A stretch of DNA of 64,000 bases from Streptomyces sp. TLI_235 (GTDB lineage: Bacteria > Actinomycetota > Actinomycetes > Streptomycetales > Streptomycetaceae), in NCBI GenBank assembly GCA_002300355.1, contig NSGV01000001.1:5146001-5210000 (forward strand), in the 5' to 3' direction. Position numbers and translations under genes: made by a program. Each line of letters opens with the position of its first letter. Position 1 is the first letter of the stretch. Positions 29,657 through 39,183 of the stretch are shown here, one piece after another. The notes beneath the pieces are model-generated. The model made no database searches. It saw only the letters and a program-made list of their open reading frames with translations, and was not told the origin of the DNA.

Positions 29657-29690
29657 TGGTGCGGGCGACGAGAACTGAACTCGCGTGGCC
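29657..29690 (-). repeat. Degraded copy of the tRNA-Gly 3' end (presumed distal att site)
   Basis: These 34 bp match 32056-32089, the part of tRNA-Gly from the variable loop through CCA, at 29 of 34 positions and in the same orientation. Two of the five differences are a compensating G/C to A/T pair in the T-stem. The rest of a tRNA (D-arm, anticodon arm) is absent, so this is not a gene. It lies in the 444-bp gap 29448-29891, which otherwise shows no coding sequence. Confidence 0.75.
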
Positions 29691-29891
29691 GCTCCGGTCC
29701 GCGCCCCGGCCGGAAGGTCCCGCAGTTTTGTCATGATCGACAACGGCACCCGGGCCCTGGCGTGACCCCCCGTCACCACCGCCGCGGATAACCCGGGCGA
29801 TCGTTCGTACGCGTGCACTGGCATTCCCCGCGCTCGTCGAGCGGCGTTCGACCGGAACGCCACCGGCGGGTACTCCAGGGGAGGGCACTCC

Positions 29892-31298
29892 GTGAACAGA
29901 ACCTCGGCCGCACGTACCCGTGCGGCCTTCGCCTCGGTCGCCGCGGCCGGCCTCGCGCTGCTCGCCGTCGCCGCGCCCGCGCACGCGGCCGGCGGCGCGC
30001 CGACGACGCCGACCGACCTGTACAACGAGTACCGGGCGTGCTCCACCGACCAGGCCGCGCCCGTGTACGTCGCGGGGCGCGCCGGTCTCACGGTGGAGGG
30101 AATCCCCGGCCACACCGACCCCAACACCCGGTGGGTCACCGAGCAGTTCCGGGCCTGGCCGGTCTCCGACCCGTCGCAGGTCGTCACCGCCGAGCGGGGG
30201 TACGCCTCCGTGGGCAACGAGGCGGCGGCCACCCTGGGCGGCTACAACGCCCCGCTGCGCGACGGTGAGACCTACGCCTGGCAGGCACGGACCGTGGACG
30301 CGGACAGCGGCGCCGCCTCCGACTGGTCGGCCCCGTGCTACGTGGCCACCGACGACACCTTCCCGAGCGCGGAGCCGACCGTCAGCTCGCCGAACTACCC
30401 GGCGGGACAGCGGAACCAGGGCGGCACCCCGATCACGCTCACGTTCGGTGCCAACGGTGTGAGCGACGTCGCCGGCTACGCGTTCACCTGGTTCGGCACG
30501 TTCCCGGTCCCCGGGGTCTCGTCGGTCGGGGAGCACGGCATCCCGCAGTACCGCGACCCGTACGAGACCAGCCCGAACTACTTCGCCCGGGCGGACTCCC
30601 TCGGCGGCTCGGCCACGGTGAACCTGATGCCGCCGTACAACAGCGGGCTCCTGGTCCTGCGGGTGGCCAGCCTGGACCGGGCGTTCAACATGTCCCAGCC
30701 CACGACCTACTACATCGCGGTCAAGCCGGACGCGCCGAAGGTCGCCAAGGTCTCCAACTCGCCGCAGTACGGCAAGCAGGCGATCTTCAAGCTCACCCCC
30801 GACCCGGATCTCCACGCGGTAAGCCCCGTGGTCAGCTACACCGTCGAGCGCCTCGGGCAGACCCGGTCGACGACCACGGTCAAGGCGTCCACGAGCGGAA
30901 TCGCCGAGCTGAACCTCACGCTGGACGACCCGTACGGCGACGTGCTGCTCGTCACCTCGACCAGCGCGAACGGCTGGGTGAGCCAGCAGCAGTGGTGGAG
31001 CACCGGTGGCACCGACACCTCTCCGACCGTGACCTCGGACGTCTACCCCGACAACGGTTCGGGCGGCGGCGCGGGCGTGCCCGGCACCTTCACCTTCACC
31101 CCGAAGATCAAGGGGGCGGTCAGCTACACGTACTCCGTCAACTGGGGCGAGGGCACCACGGTGAAGGCCGGCGCCCGCGGCGAGGCGCAGATCTCGTGGA
31201 CCCCGACCGACAGCGGCTGGTACGCCCTGGAGGTCTACGGCACCACCAAGGACGGGGCTCAGACGGCTCCGACCGACTACTTCTTCACCGTCAACTGA
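29892..31298 (+). CDS. Secreted beta-rich (FnIII/Ig-like) protein of unknown function
   Basis: 468 residues with a signal peptide (cut after AHA near residue 33). The rest is all-beta in character, with Ig/FnIII-type strand patterns such as GETYAWQARTVDADSGAASDWS and YTYSVNWGEG, and no catalytic motif or anchor. It may be a surface, spore-coat or adhesive protein. GTG 29892 follows GGGGAGGG. It lies within the presumed element relic, so it may be its surviving cargo. The ORF is intact and followed by a terminator, which argues that it is still maintained. Confidence 0.7.
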   Translation: MNRTSAARTRAAFASVAAAGLALLAVAAPAHAAGGAPTTPTDLYNEYRACSTDQAAPVYVAGRAGLTVEGIPGHTDPNTRWVTEQFRAWPVSDPSQVVTAERGYASVGNEAAATLGGYNAPLRDGETYAWQARTVDADSGAASDWSAPCYVATDDTFPSAEPTVSSPNYPAGQRNQGGTPITLTFGANGVSDVAGYAFTWFGTFPVPGVSSVGEHGIPQYRDPYETSPNYFARADSLGGSATVNLMPPYNSGLLVLRVASLDRAFNMSQPTTYYIAVKPDAPKVAKVSNSPQYGKQAIFKLTPDPDLHAVSPVVSYTVERLGQTRSTTTVKASTSGIAELNLTLDDPYGDVLLVTSTSANGWVSQQQWWSTGGTDTSPTVTSDVYPDNGSGGGAGVPGTFTFTPKIKGAVSYTYSVNWGEGTTVKAGARGEAQISWTPTDSGWYALEVYGTTKDGAQTAPTDYFFTVN

Positions 31299-31311
31299 CC
31301 TTTCTGCCGGT

Positions 31312-31347
31312 CCGGAGGGGCGTGGGCTGCGGCCTGCGCCCCTCCGG
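31312..31347 (+). terminator. Terminator of the secreted protein gene
   Basis: CCGGAGGGGCG (31312-31322) pairs with CGCCCCTCCGG (31337-31347). Confidence 0.65.
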
Positions 31348-31499
31348 CGTGCCACCGGGCCGTGCCACCGGGCGTCGTCGCCGGGGAGACAACCGAGGTG
31401 CGCGACGTCCTGCGTCCGCGGTTGATCGGGATCACCGCGGGTGCTCGCCACCTCACCGCCTCCGGCTTCGGCCTCGTCCACGCCCGGCCCGCCGCTGCC

Positions 31500-31990
31500 G
31501 CTGCGGCACCGAGTACCCGGTCAACGACCCGGCCCTCGGTTCACCCCTCGACCCGGACGGCTACGGCCACACGCACGCGGTGCTCCGGAACGGCCACGCC
31601 GGCAAGCTACGGGCCCGCTTCCGCGTCCACCTGCGCCGCGAGATCGCCGAACGCGCTGGCCCCACCCTCGCCGAGGTGTACGCGGTCGCCGACCGGATCC
31701 CGGGTCGCCACCAGGCCTTGGTGCTGGTCGCGGCGCTGTGCGGGCTGTGCCGCGGGCCACGGGCGTCATGCCACGGCGCAACCACTTCAACCGGGTTTGG
31801 CACCGAGCGTGCGCCGGGGCGGGCGTCACCGGCCCGAGCTTCCACGATCCTCGGCACACCCGGAACACCCCGGCCGCTCGACCCACGCCGGCACCCGGGA
31901 ACTCATGGCGAGGACGGGGGACGGTGCTGCCCGGGCCGCGCTGATCCACCGGCACCCCACCGAACGGGCGCGGAAGGGGCACGACGCCCT
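31500..31990 (+). pseudogene. Broken phage-type tyrosine recombinase (integrase)
   Basis: Pieces of one integrase occur in three different forward frames. About 31505-31745 encodes a core segment including GPTLAEVYAVADRIPGRHQALVLVAALCGL. 31750-31870 encodes NHFNRVWHRACAGAGVTGPSFHDPRHTRNT. 31880-31990 encodes THAGTRELMARTGDGAARAALIHRHP. The stretch between the first two pieces, normally carrying the catalytic Arg of box I, is deleted. The box II His (GHGS type) is Asp, and the catalytic Tyr of ALIYQHA is His. It ends 65 bp before the tRNA-Gly 3' end. Confidence 0.85.
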
Positions 31991-32010
31991 GAAAGTGCCT
32001 CAGACGACAA

Positions 32011-32049
32011 CGGCCCCAGCTTCGCGATCATGTCGCTGAGCTGGGGCCG
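32011..32049 (-). terminator. Hairpin downstream of tRNA-Gly
   Basis: CGGCCCCAGCT (32011-32021) and AGCTGGGGCCG (32039-32049) form an 11-bp stem just past the tRNA-Gly 3' end; a likely terminator for that transcript. Confidence 0.55.
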
Positions 32050-32055
32050 ATGCGT

Positions 32056-32129
32056 TGGAGCGGGCGACGGGAATCGAACCCGCGTGGCCAGTTTGGAAGA
32101 CTGGGGCTCTACCATTGAGCTACGCCCGC
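32056..32129 (-). tRNA. tRNA-Gly (anticodon TCC)
   Basis: The reverse strand reads GCGGGCGTAGCTCAATGG at the 5' end, anticodon arm CCAGT-CTTCCAA-ACTGG (anticodon TCC), T-arm GCGGGTTCGATTCCCGT and acceptor CGCCCGC followed by T and an encoded CCA. All four stems pair. Confidence 0.95.
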
Positions 32130-32293
32130 ATACGTGCGTCAACGGCACGTCGCCCCTCGGCCGGTGCGGGCCTCGGGGACGGGGGTCAGCCTACCTGGTC
32201 GGGTCGGCCGAATGCACACTGCTTTCGCTCCGGCGGCCGGTGATATTGCGGCGAGAGGGCCCGGACCGGCGTGTACTCTCTCTTTCGGCACTA

Positions 32294-32367
32294 CGGGGTG
32301 TGGCGCAGTTTGGTAGCGCGTCCGCTTTGGGAGCGGAAGGCCGTCGGTTCGAATCCGGTCACCCCGA
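32294..32367 (+). tRNA. tRNA-Pro (anticodon TGG)
   Basis: Acceptor CGGGGTG/CACCCCG, D-arm GGCGCAGTTTGGTAGCGC, anticodon arm TCCGC-TTTGGGA-GCGGA (anticodon TGG) and T-arm GTCGGTTCGAATCCGGT. No CCA is encoded. Confidence 0.95.
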
Positions 32368-32446
32368 CGCTTTCGGCAGGGTCTCGTCAGGCGGGCGGGG
32401 CCCTGTTGCATTCGTGGTACCGGTAGGATGGGCCGATGGCGGCTTA

Positions 32447-32465
32447 CCTGTGGCATGCACACAGG
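32447..32465 (+). promoter_or_regulatory. Small dyad in the tig leader
   Basis: CCTGTG-GCATGCA-CACAGG is an inverted repeat about 160 nt before tig, close to a TAGGAT hexamer (32424-32429) that fits a -10 element. It may be an operator or an RNA hairpin. No HspR-type (HAIR) inverted repeat was seen. Confidence 0.3.
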
Positions 32466-32623
32466 CAGCAGCCGCCCGAGGGCGAGGAGTCACGCTCACC
32501 GTCCACCCCGTACGGGAGATGCAGCCCCAATCGCCCATCGCCCGTCTCGCCCGACCGACCGGCCGTCCGGCCGAGAACGTCGGGCGGAGACAACCTGACC
32601 GCAAGCCCATAGGAGACCAAACC

Positions 32624-34015
32624 GTGAAGAGCGCCGTCGAGACTCTGAACCCGACCCGGGTTCGACTCACCGTCGAGGTGCCCTTCGAGGAGCTCAAGCC
32701 CAGCCTCGACGCGGCGTACAAGAAGATCAACCAGCAGGTCACGGTTCCGGGCTTCCGCAAGGGCAAGATCCCGGCTCGCGTCATCGACCAGCGCTTCGGC
32801 CGTGCCGCGGTGCTGGAGGAGGCCGTCAACGACGCCCTGCCGCGCTTCTACACGCAGGCCGTCGACGAGGGCAAGATCGAGGTCCTCGGCCAGCCCGAGA
32901 TCACCGACATCGAGGGCGTGGAGCGGATCGCCGACGGCGGGGACCTCAAGTTCACCGCCGAGGTGGACGTCCGCCCGGAGATCGCCCTGCCTGACTTCTC
33001 GGACATCGCTGTCACCGTCGACGCCGTCTCGGTCGCCGACGAGGACGTCGACAAGTCGCTGGAGCAGCTCCGCGAGCGCTTCTCCTCCGTCAAGGACGTC
33101 GAGCGCGCCGCGGCCGCCGGCGACGTCGTGGTCGTGGACCTCGAGGCCAAGGTCGACGGCGAGGTGCCGGAGGACGGCACCGCGACCGGCGTGAGCTACG
33201 AGATCGGCTCCGGCCGCCTGCTGGACGGCATCGACGAGGCCGTGGTCGGCCTGTCCGCCGGTGAGTCCAAGACCTTCACCACCGAGCTCAAGGGCGGCAC
33301 CCAGGCCGGCAAGAGCTCCGAGGTCACCGTCACCGTGACCACCGTCCAGGAGAAGGAGCTCCCCGAGCTCGACGACGAGTTCGCCCAGCTGGCGAGCGAG
33401 TTCGACACCCTGGACGAGCTGAAGGCCGACTCCCGAAAGCGCCTCGAGCGCATGAAGGAGTTCGACCAGGCCACCCAGGCCCAGGAGAAGGTCCTGGACG
33501 AGCTGCTGACCCGGGTCGAGATGGAGTACCCGGAGAAGCTCCTCAAGGACGAGGTCGAGACCCGCAAGCACAACCTGGAGCACCACCAGCTCGAGCCCAT
33601 GGGCATGAACCTCGAGACCTACCTGGCCACCCAGGACAAGTCCGTCGAGGACTACGAGCAGGAGACCGCGGACCAGGCGAAGAAGGGCATCAAGACCCAG
33701 TTCGTGCTGGACGAGATCGTGGCCAAGGAGGAGCTCAACGTCAGCCAGGAAGAGCTGACCGAGCACCTCATCCGCCGCGCCGCCGGCTCCGGCCTCACCC
33801 CGGACCAGTTCGCGCAGCAGATCGTCCAGGGCGGCCAGGTTCCGCTGCTGGTCGGCGAGGTCGCCCGCGGCAAGGCGCTGGCCCTGGTCGTCGAGGCCGC
33901 CACCGTCACCGACAGCAACGGTGAGACCGTCTCCTTCGAGGACGACGAGGACGAGACCGAGGCGACCGACGCCGTCGAGACCGTCGAGGTCGAGGACGAG
34001 GCCACCGAGGCCTGA
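32624..34015 (+). CDS. tig: Trigger factor (ribosome-associated chaperone and prolyl isomerase)
   Basis: 463 residues. The N-terminal ribosome-binding domain has the signature VPGFRKGKIPARVI. The FKBP-type PPIase domain (about 155-245, GDVVVVDLEAKVDG ... GLSAGESKTF) and the helical C-terminal chaperone domain follow, with an acidic tail (EDDEDETEATD). It binds nascent chains at the ribosome exit tunnel. AGGAG is 8 nt before GTG 32624. The clp genes follow, as is usual. Confidence 0.97.
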   Translation: MKSAVETLNPTRVRLTVEVPFEELKPSLDAAYKKINQQVTVPGFRKGKIPARVIDQRFGRAAVLEEAVNDALPRFYTQAVDEGKIEVLGQPEITDIEGVERIADGGDLKFTAEVDVRPEIALPDFSDIAVTVDAVSVADEDVDKSLEQLRERFSSVKDVERAAAAGDVVVVDLEAKVDGEVPEDGTATGVSYEIGSGRLLDGIDEAVVGLSAGESKTFTTELKGGTQAGKSSEVTVTVTTVQEKELPELDDEFAQLASEFDTLDELKADSRKRLERMKEFDQATQAQEKVLDELLTRVEMEYPEKLLKDEVETRKHNLEHHQLEPMGMNLETYLATQDKSVEDYEQETADQAKKGIKTQFVLDEIVAKEELNVSQEELTEHLIRRAAGSGLTPDQFAQQIVQGGQVPLLVGEVARGKALALVVEAATVTDSNGETVSFEDDEDETEATDAVETVEVEDEATEA

Positions 34016-34031
34016 TCCTCCGCTTGCACAG

Positions 34032-34071
34032 GGCAGTGGCCCGGACACCGCACGGTGTCCGGGCCACTGCC
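34032..34071 (+). terminator. tig terminator
   Basis: Near-perfect stem GGCAGTGGCCCGGACACCG (34032-34050) with 34053-34071, 16 nt after the stop. Confidence 0.75.
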
Positions 34072-34157
34072 GTCTGCGCAGACGGGGGCGGGTGCCCTCC
34101 CGACCCGCCGCCGACCCGCCCGGAGCCCGGCGCCGCCGTATTTCCGCGCACACCCTG

Positions 34158-34171
34158 CGCTCACAGCGAAC
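34158..34171 (-). promoter_or_regulatory. ClgR-type operator upstream of clpP1
   Basis: Read on the reverse strand, GTTCGC-TGTGA-GCG fits the published ClgR motif GTTCGC-N5-GCG exactly. It lies 90 nt before clpP1. ClgR activates clpP1P2 and other protease genes in Streptomyces; its action here is inferred. TAGGGT at 34210-34215 may be the -10. Confidence 0.6.
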
Positions 34172-34260
34172 AGTTCTGCGTGGGGGATTCTGCGGCGCGG
34201 CCTGCGCGTTAGGGTCGGTGGACAGCGACACACACGCAGATCGACTGAGCAGGTGGCTAA

Positions 34261-34911
34261 GTGACGTTCCCGCAGATGCAGATGGATGGCCTGACGGCGC
34301 CGCGCGCCGCCGCCGGTGACGTGCTCGGCGGCCTGGGCGACCAGGTCTACAACCGGCTGCTCAACGAGCGCATCATCTTCCTCGGCCAGCAGGTCGACGA
34401 CGACATCGCCAACAAGATCACCGCCCAGCTCCTCCTCCTGGCCGCGGACCCGGAGAAGGACATCTTCCTGTACATCAACTCGCCGGGCGGTTCGATCTCG
34501 GCGGGCATGGCGATCTACGACACCATGCAGTACATCAAGAACGACGTGGTGACGATCGCGATGGGCATGGCGGCCTCGATGGGCCAGTTCCTGCTCACCG
34601 CCGGCGCCAAGGGCAAGCGCTTCTCGCTGCCCAACGCCAACATCCTGATGCACCAGCCCTCCGCCGGTCTGGGCGGTTCGGCCTCCGACATCCGGATCCA
34701 GGCCGAGCAGCTGCTGCGCACCAAGAAGCGCATGTCCGAGCTGATCGCCTTCCACAGCGGCCAGAGCTTCGACCAGATCACCGCTGACTCCGACCGCGAC
34801 CGCTGGTTCAGCCCGGAGGAGGCCAAGGCGTACGGCCTCATCGACGAGATCATGCACAGCGCCGCGGACGTCCCCGGTGGCGGCGGCACCGGCGCCGGCT
34901 TCACCGCCTGA
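34261..34911 (+). CDS. clpP1: ATP-dependent Clp protease proteolytic subunit ClpP1
   Basis: 216 residues. The catalytic triad by spacing is S106 (GMAASMG), H131 (MHQPSAG) and D180 (DSDRDRW). The N-terminal 18 residues are a propeptide-like extension. It assembles with ClpP2 into mixed tetradecamers that dock on ClpX or ClpC. The GTG at 34261 has only a weak AGGTGG site, so internal ATGs at 34276 or 34282 are possible starts. Confidence 0.96.
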   Translation: MTFPQMQMDGLTAPRAAAGDVLGGLGDQVYNRLLNERIIFLGQQVDDDIANKITAQLLLLAADPEKDIFLYINSPGGSISAGMAIYDTMQYIKNDVVTIAMGMAASMGQFLLTAGAKGKRFSLPNANILMHQPSAGLGGSASDIRIQAEQLLRTKKRMSELIAFHSGQSFDQITADSDRDRWFSPEEAKAYGLIDEIMHSAADVPGGGGTGAGFTA

Positions 34912-34961
34912 CGGCCGGCCCCAGACTTCCAGACCGCACGCTTCGGAGGACCGAACCCCCC

Positions 34962-35618
34962 ATGAACACTCCCTACACGCCGCGCGGCGAGTTCCAGGGC
35001 GCCCGAGCCGAGGGCCGCTACATCGTGCCGCGCTTCGTCGAGCGCACCTCCCAGGGCATCCGCGAGTACGACCCGTACGCCAAGCTGTTCGAGGAGCGCA
35101 TCATCTTCCTCGGCTCGCAGGTCGACGACGTCTCGGCCAACGACATCATGGCGCAGCTGCTGTGCCTGGAGTCGATGGACCCGGACCGCGAGATCCAGAT
35201 GTACATCAACTCGCCCGGCGGCTCGTTCACGGCGCTCACGGCGATCTACGACACCATGCAGTACGTGAAGCCGGACATCACCACCGTCTGCATGGGCCAG
35301 GCGGCCTCCGCCGCGGCCGTGCTGCTGGCGGCGGGCACCCCGGGCAAGCGGATGGCGCTGCCGAACGCCCGCATCCTGATCCACCAGCCGTACACCGAGA
35401 CCGGCCGCGGTCAGGTGTCCGACCTGGAGATCCAGGCCAAGGAGATCTTCCGGATGCGCGAGCAGCTGGAGGAGATGCTGGCCAAGCACTCCAACAAGCC
35501 GGTCGAGACGGTCCGTGACGACATCGAGCGCGACAAGATCCTGACGGCCGAGGAGGCCCTGGAGTACGGGCTGATCGACCAGATCATCTCGACCCGCAAG
35601 TCCTCGCTGACGGGCTGA
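34962..35618 (+). CDS. clpP2: ATP-dependent Clp protease proteolytic subunit ClpP2
   Basis: 218 residues. The triad is S116 (GQAASAAA), H141 (IHQPYTE) and the Asp in the ERDK motif (about 191). It has the longer Arg-rich N-terminus typical of ClpP2 (PRGEFQGARAEGRYIVPRF). Encoded 50 nt after clpP1 with CGGAGGA upstream, in one operon. Confidence 0.96.
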   Translation: MNTPYTPRGEFQGARAEGRYIVPRFVERTSQGIREYDPYAKLFEERIIFLGSQVDDVSANDIMAQLLCLESMDPDREIQMYINSPGGSFTALTAIYDTMQYVKPDITTVCMGQAASAAAVLLAAGTPGKRMALPNARILIHQPYTETGRGQVSDLEIQAKEIFRMREQLEEMLAKHSNKPVETVRDDIERDKILTAEEALEYGLIDQIISTRKSSLTG

Positions 35619-35968
35619 GTCCTGCGCGGCTTCGGGGGCGGGGCCGTGCGCGGCTGTCGGTCTCTCACGAACCACCGGTGCAGGAGCGCGCGGTGGTGTC
35701 GGGGGGCGCGACAGTGACGTACGCCCCGCCCCGATCCGTTCCGGTCCTGGCGGTCGGACGGGCACAATGCAGTATGGGCCCATGCCCGTGAGACGGCTTC
35801 TGTTCGGTATCAATTCGCCCAGGGCGTAGGGCAGAGCTGTCGAAGTCGGCGGAATCACCGGCTCGGCAGAGTACCGTCGGATAGCGAGACCGACCGCCGA
35901 CGGCGCAGCCGGTCCACAGCACCAGGCCCCGGAGAGCTGCGGGGCCCCTGGCGAAGGGGAAGCACCTC
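35619..35968. other. clpP2-clpX intergenic region
   Basis: 350 bp without a gene. ACGGGCA (35758-35764) can pair with TGCCCGT (35783-35789), enclosing the palindrome ATGGGCCCAT; this may end the clpP transcript. The lower-GC stretch 35800-35910 probably holds a separate clpX promoter (GGATAG near 35879). Confidence 0.4.
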
Positions 35969-37255
<1,287 letters not shown>

Positions 37256-37287
37256 CGCCCGTCCGCCCAGGCCGTGACGGATCGACG

Positions 37288-37332
37288 ACGGCGAAGGCCC
37301 TGCACCGCTTCCGGGTGCAGGGCCTTCGCCGT
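37288..37332. terminator. clpX terminator (also serves the convergent gene)
   Basis: A 19-bp stem, 37288-37306 with 37314-37332, and loop GCTTCCG, between the convergent clpX and the proline-rich gene. Confidence 0.8.
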
Positions 37333-37380
37333 TGCCGGGGGGCGTGCCGAGGGCCGCCCCCGGTGCCGACGTGCCGGGTG

Positions 37381-38181
37381 CTACTTGCGCACCTCGGCGA
37401 TCCGCCGCAGTTCGAGGGCGGCGGCCGCGGCGTCGTCCAGGTCCACGTCGGAGTCCTGGTCGACCTCGCCGGTGAGCACGGCGACGAAGGTGGAGCCGTC
37501 CGCCCAGGCGCACAGGCTGTCGTCCTCGGTCGGGGCGTGCATGACCTCGCAGCTGAGCCGGCCGCCGAGCGGGCCCGCGTCGAAGTCGCGGCGGCCGCTG
37601 AAGGTGGTGCCCTGACTGCTCGCGCCCTTCTCGAAGTTGGTGTAGAAGTCGTCGATCTGGCTGCTGGGGGAGAGGACCGTGCCGTAGCCGCCGAACACCG
37701 CGACGACCTTCTGCCGGTCGGTGTAGACGGTGCTCACCGGGGTCGGCGACCAGGCGTTGTCGCCCTTGCCGAGCGAGTCGTTGAGCCCGGACTCCAGCTT
37801 CTGCGCGAGCGGGTTGGAGTCCTCCCGCGGCAGGCCCTGGAAGGAGCTCGGCAGCGAGATCCGGTAGTTGTTGGTCTTTGAGGTCACGTCATAGACGAAG
37901 TAGCCGAGCAGGCCGCCGCCGAGCAGGATGACGCCGCCCACGCAGCCGAGCACCACCCAGAGCGTCTTGCGGGACTTCTGCGGCTGCGGGACGACCCCGC
38001 CGCCCCAGGGCTGCTGGGCCGGCACGCCGTAACCGCCGGGCTGCCCGTACGGTGCGGGCTGCTGGGGGTAGCCGTAGCCGGGCTGCGGCGGGCCGAAGCC
38101 CGGCTGGGCGGGCGGCGGGGGCGGTGCCCCGTAGGGCTGCGGGGACGGCGGTGGGCCGCCGTACGGGTTCTGCTCGGACAC
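37381..38181 (-). CDS. Proline-rich, membrane-anchored protein with extracytoplasmic domain (paralogue 1)
   Basis: 266 residues, GTG start. A Pro/Gln/Gly/Tyr-rich cytosolic head (about 1-68, PYGQPGGYG-type repeats), one transmembrane helix (about 73-95, LWVVLGCVGGVILLGGGLLG) and a soluble outer domain. The outer domain carries two cysteines (LSCEVMHAP and DSLCAWADG) that could form a disulfide. The same plan occurs in the next gene upstream. Function unknown; such heads are common in actinomycete membrane proteins. Confidence 0.75.
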   Translation of the reverse strand: MSEQNPYGGPPPSPQPYGAPPPPPAQPGFGPPQPGYGYPQQPAPYGQPGGYGVPAQQPWGGGVVPQPQKSRKTLWVVLGCVGGVILLGGGLLGYFVYDVTSKTNNYRISLPSSFQGLPREDSNPLAQKLESGLNDSLGKGDNAWSPTPVSTVYTDRQKVVAVFGGYGTVLSPSSQIDDFYTNFEKGASSQGTTFSGRRDFDAGPLGGRLSCEVMHAPTEDDSLCAWADGSTFVAVLTGEVDQDSDVDLDDAAAAALELRRIAEVRK

Positions 38182-38226
38182 CGGAGGTCCTTTCGACGGA
38201 GTCGACCCTGGCTGCTTCTCGACCGG

Positions 38227-39183
38227 CTACTTCTTGACTTCGACGGCGCCGCGGATGGCGGCGGTCTTCGCGGCGGCTTCGGCGGGCGTGATCGGCGCCT
38301 TCCCGGTGAAGCCCAGGTCGGCGAACACCACCTCGCCGGCGGTCCAGTGGTCCGCCCAGAAGCAGACGGTGTTGCCGGCCGCGGTCTTGGTGGCGGACGT
38401 GGTCAGCACCCCGCACTTGAGCTTCGCGCCGGGCGCGCCGGCGCTGCCGGCCGGGTACTCGGTCGGCCGGGTCTTCCAGGTGCTGTTGACGGTGGTGCCG
38501 GCGATCGTCTTGGGCTTGACCGCCTCGGCCTCCAGCGCGACCAGCACGAGGTCGGGGACGGCCACCGTGCCGTAGCAGCCGACGATCTGCACCATGTCCG
38601 TCTGGCCCTTGGTGTAGCTGCCCGCGACGGCGGTGCCGTCCGGGCAGGCAGGCTTCTGGCCGTCCGGGCCCGGCGTGGCCGGGACGGAGGTGGCCTTCTG
38701 CTGGGTGTGGCCGTCCGGGAGGGACATCGGCAGGTCGAGCTTGTACGCGGCGGAGGCGACCGTGCCGCCCCCGCCGGTGCTGCCGCCGGTGCCGCCCGTA
38801 CCGCCGGTGCCGCCGCTGCTGTCGCTGCCGGACAGGCCCCAGACCGCGAGGCCGCCGCCGATCAGCACCACGGCGCCGATCACCAGACCGATCACCAGCC
38901 CGTTGTTGCTCTTCGGCGGGGGCGGCGGCGGGTAGCCGCCCGGGGCGCCGTAGGGCTGCGGCTGCCCGGGCACCTGGGCCTGTGGGTAGCCGGGCTGGGC
39001 GCCGTACGGCGGGGCCGGCTGCTGCTGTGGGTAGCCGTAGGAGGGCGGCTGCTGAGCGCCGTACGCCGGCGGCTGCTGGGCACCCCCGTACTGCGGGGGC
39101 TGGCCGTACGGCGGCTGCGGCTGGCCGTACGGCTGTTGCGGCTGCCCCTGCGGATACTGCTGGCCCTGGCCGTACATCGACAT
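38227..39183 (-). CDS. Proline-rich, membrane-anchored protein (paralogue 2)
   Basis: 318 residues. The cytosolic head (1-90) is dominated by Tyr-Gly-Gln/Pro repeats, followed by a transmembrane helix (about 95-117, LVIGLVIGAVVLIGGGLAVWGL), a Gly/Ser/Thr-rich linker and an outer domain with the NTVCFWADHWTAGEVVFADLG segment. That segment aligns with the CAWADGSTFVAVL segment of the downstream paralogue. Four cysteines lie in the outer domain. The two genes are tandem, 45 bp apart, and probably co-transcribed. ATG 39183 or 39177 could start it. Confidence 0.75.
   Translation of the reverse strand: MSMYGQGQQYPQGQPQQPYGQPQPPYGQPPQYGGAQQPPAYGAQQPPSYGYPQQQPAPPYGAQPGYPQAQVPGQPQPYGAPGGYPPPPPPKSNNGLVIGLVIGAVVLIGGGLAVWGLSGSDSSGGTGGTGGTGGSTGGGGTVASAAYKLDLPMSLPDGHTQQKATSVPATPGPDGQKPACPDGTAVAGSYTKGQTDMVQIVGCYGTVAVPDLVLVALEAEAVKPKTIAGTTVNSTWKTRPTEYPAGSAGAPGAKLKCGVLTTSATKTAAGNTVCFWADHWTAGEVVFADLGFTGKAPITPAEAAAKTAAIRGAVEVKK

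Larger units (their letters stand above)
29657..32089. mobile_element. Relic of an element integrated at tRNA-Gly
   Basis: A 2.4-kb segment bounded by the two copies of the tRNA-Gly 3' end in direct orientation. It contains one intact secreted-protein gene and, next to the tRNA as expected for site-specific elements, a decayed tyrosine integrase. No excisionase, replication or transfer gene remains. Boundaries are inferred from the repeat. Confidence 0.6.

Noticed and set aside
29650..29740. A second complete tRNA gene on the reverse strand
   Set aside because: Only the T-arm, acceptor 3' strand and CCA are tRNA-like; there is no D-arm or anticodon arm, so it is treated as an att copy.
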